Assembly (NCBI GenBank): GCA_023150295.1
Contig: JAKLLE010000019.1
Location: forward strand, 1-53,494
Reading direction: 5' to 3'
DNA: 53,494 nt
From: Giesbergeria sp.
GTDB lineage: Bacteria; Pseudomonadota; Gammaproteobacteria; Burkholderiales; Burkholderiaceae_C
The notes beneath the pieces were generated by a model, which did no database searches, had not been told where the DNA came from, and saw nothing but the letters and a program-made list of their open reading frames with translations. Below, piece by piece: positions 51,962 through 53,494 of the stretch. Positions within the stretch are counted from its first letter, which is position 1, and every line of letters begins with the position of its first letter. The translations under genes were made by a program, and so were the position numbers.

Positions 51962-53395
51962 ATGAATCGCACATTTGCCTGGCTGGTGTTGCTCCCGTTC
52001 TTTCTTCTCTGTTCCGGTCAGGCCAGTGCGACCGCGGTGGTTTCGCTTTCGCAAGAAGAACAGGCCTTGGTTCAAAGGCATGTACCGGTCAAGATCGGTG
52101 TTGTCTCAGGCAACGAACCCTACAGTTTTTACCGGGACGGAAAGATCAACGGCTTTTCGATTGACATCCTGCATGCGATCGAGGCGCGCACCGGGCTGCA
52201 GTTTGATATCCGGGTCGGCAACTGGACCGAGGTCTACAACTCCTTCAAAGACGGTCGGCTCGATGCCATCGACGCGATTTCCATGACCGAGCCGCGCAAG
52301 GCCTTCACGCTCTATACCAACCCCTACCATTTGCGGGAAACCGTCCTGTTCGAGAGTGCCGTCAACCCGCTGGCCGACTACCGCGGTTTTGATACCTTGA
52401 AAGGAAAGAAAAAGATCGGCGTCATCAAGGATATTTACTACAAGAGCTGGCTGCAGAATCGCAAGGACATCGAGATCATCGAGTATGGCAACTACGTCGA
52501 CTTGATGAAATCGCTGGCATTTGGCTGGCTCGATGGCGTCGTGACCAGTGAACTGACAGGCGAATACCTGGCCCGTGAAAACAATCTGCCCAACCTGCGG
52601 GTGGCCGGGCCGCTCGGCATCGCCGGGCTGGAAAAGGAAGACTACCGGATCGGCGTGAACAAAAGCCAGGCGGTACTGCACAGCATCATCAGCAAGGGGC
52701 TGGATGCGATACCGCCGCAAGAGCGGGCGCAGATAGAAGCGCGCTGGCGTAAATATCGGGGCGGCAGCCCCAAGGCGACAAAAAAACTCAAGCTGACCCA
52801 CGCAGAGGAAACATTCGTACGGCAACACCCCGTCTTCAAGGTCGGCCTGATGCCCGATTACGAACCCTTCAGCTTTGTATCCAAAGGCGAGGTCAAAGGT
52901 TTTTCGGTGGCGCTGCTGGACCGGATTGCGGACAGCACCGGCATGCGGTTTGAGCCGGTCGTCGATAACTGGGCAACGCTGCTCGACGCATTCCGCGACG
53001 GAAAAATCGATGTCATTGGCAATATTTCGTATACGGAAAAGCGCAAGGCCTACGCCCTTTTTTCGCGCGATTACTACCGTATCCCCAACGTCATCTTTGT
53101 GAGAAACGATTTTGGCGCTTATGCGGGATTGGCGTCGCTGCGTGGCAAGCGGGTCGGTACAACGCGTGATATTTTCTACAAGGAACCGCTGTCAGCCCTG
53201 CTTGGCGGAACCTTGATGGAATTCGATTCCCAGGAAGAGATGATGAAGGCGCTGTCGTTCGGCCGCGTCGACGCGGTGGCAACGGCGCTCAATACGGGCA
53301 ATAACCATGTCAAAAAGCTGGGGCTGGTGAACGTCGAGATTGCCGGCGAGCTGACCTTGAAAGCATTTCGTTATACACAAGTCCCCTGCGCATGA
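51962..53395 (+). CDS. Tandem solute-binding (SBP_bac_3) sensor protein, 3' end cut by an IS
   Basis: This 477-residue reading frame has a signal peptide (1-24) and two consecutive periplasmic binding domains (about 40-265 and 285-465). Both have the FSIDILHAIEARTGL / FSVALLDRIADSTGM pattern. In full-length proteins such pairs sit outside the membrane in hybrid histidine kinases or GGDEF/EAL proteins, and the membrane and output parts are missing here. The frame runs about 11 codons into an IS50-like end before a chance stop. GC content and codon use are visibly lower than in neighbours, suggesting acquisition. No Shine-Dalgarno is seen; the 208-nt gap before it has no gene. Confidence 0.8.
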   Translation: MNRTFAWLVLLPFFLLCSGQASATAVVSLSQEEQALVQRHVPVKIGVVSGNEPYSFYRDGKINGFSIDILHAIEARTGLQFDIRVGNWTEVYNSFKDGRLDAIDAISMTEPRKAFTLYTNPYHLRETVLFESAVNPLADYRGFDTLKGKKKIGVIKDIYYKSWLQNRKDIEIIEYGNYVDLMKSLAFGWLDGVVTSELTGEYLARENNLPNLRVAGPLGIAGLEKEDYRIGVNKSQAVLHSIISKGLDAIPPQERAQIEARWRKYRGGSPKATKKLKLTHAEETFVRQHPVFKVGLMPDYEPFSFVSKGEVKGFSVALLDRIADSTGMRFEPVVDNWATLLDAFRDGKIDVIGNISYTEKRKAYALFSRDYYRIPNVIFVRNDFGAYAGLASLRGKRVGTTRDIFYKEPLSALLGGTLMEFDSQEEMMKALSFGRVDAVATALNTGNNHVKKLGLVNVEIAGELTLKAFRYTQVPCA

Positions 53396-53494
53396 AGCTC
53401 GCGTGAGAACCTGATGCCAGCGGCGAAGTCAAGAACTCGCTGCATGCCCAGCCAGATGGTCTTGACTCCCGGCTCGCCATCGCCCGTTCGCGCA
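53364..53494. mobile_element. End of an IS50-like (IS4-family) insertion sequence, runs off the window
   Basis: TTATACACAAGT at 53371-53382 equals the inner 12 bases of the 19-bp outside end of IS50/Tn5. The first seven bases (53364-53370) do not match, so the exact boundary is uncertain. The transposase 3' end is directly inside. The other end and any 9-bp target duplication lie outside the window. Confidence 0.75.
53371..53494 (-). CDS. IS4-family transposase, C-terminal fragment (truncated by window edge)
   Basis: The last 40 codons are visible, ending at TAA 53371. GDGEPGVKTIWLGMQRVLDF then AAGIRFSREL resembles the C-terminus of IS4-family (IS50-group) transposases. The stop codon lies within the terminal repeat, as in compact IS elements. 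The catalytic DDE domain is beyond the window, so activity cannot be judged. Confidence 0.75.
   Translation of the reverse strand, partial: ARTGDGEPGVKTIWLGMQRVLDFAAGIRFSRELHAQGTCV

Overview
The window is GC-rich, densely coding DNA that looks like a chromosome segment of a betaproteobacterium in the Comamonadaceae (Acidovorax-like). The evidence is the gene content and order (divergent mreBCD-mrdA and gatCAB, ilvE-radA with LPS genes, a bauA/mmsA pair), the strong G/C third-position bias, and a family of short repeats with AGCGC and TAGCTATCAAA motifs that I associate with this family. I see no rRNA, tRNA or CRISPR. Family names rest on reading the translations; no database search was run.

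Layout. 1-352: no convincing gene; a 21-bp inverted repeat, a TATAAT box and a hairpin/terminator leader. 381-4109: polar amino-acid ABC transporter plus a DcaP-like porin, closed by a strong terminator. 4118-5008: EamA exporter. 4995-9574 (minus): mreB, mreC, mreD and mrdA for cell elongation. 9791-13147: gatC, gatA and gatB for Gln-tRNA/Asn-tRNA amidation. 13196-15404: DUF4124 protein and pyrE, back-to-back with exonuclease III. 15470-21918: orphan GspE-type ATPase, a frameshifted Lrp regulator divergent from an RhtA-like exporter, a metallo-beta-lactamase-fold hydrolase, an M48 protease and an AmpG-like permease. 22073-24223: two-component system. 24220-24388: 169-bp palindromic element carrying the stop codons of both flanking genes. 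24385-29422 (minus): O-antigen ligase, zf-CHCC protein, glycosyltransferase, ilvE and radA. 29734-30693 (minus): barstar-like inhibitor and secreted RNase. 30835-37373: maeB, then mmsA-bauA (beta-alanine catabolism) divergent from a LysR regulator. 37436-37988: a minimal flagellar-rod-like protein and a DUF2061 protein.

The accessory right half is the most interesting part. A Fur-box-like site precedes an SPFH/SHOCT protein, a DUF4178 protein and a DUF350 protein. About 7 kb further on come a membrane-anchored spermidine-synthase-like protein and a flavin oxidoreductase. These families are known to occur together as a membrane/polyamine module. Between the two halves sit a UPF0149/SEC-C protein and a type III restriction-modification locus (mod, AlbA_2/ATPase regulator, res) whose last gene overlaps the synthase gene by ATGA. 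The right edge holds a lower-GC tandem solute-binding protein gene cut by an IS50-like (IS4-family) element, whose transposase runs off the window.

Nine copies of a ~50-60 bp repeat are scattered through the window. Five fill the gaps at gene ends and four lie in frame inside genes. They resemble the protein-coding palindromic elements of Rickettsia in behaviour, not in sequence. Two other repeat types (a GC-rich hairpin in two copies and the 169-bp palindrome) also sit at gene ends.
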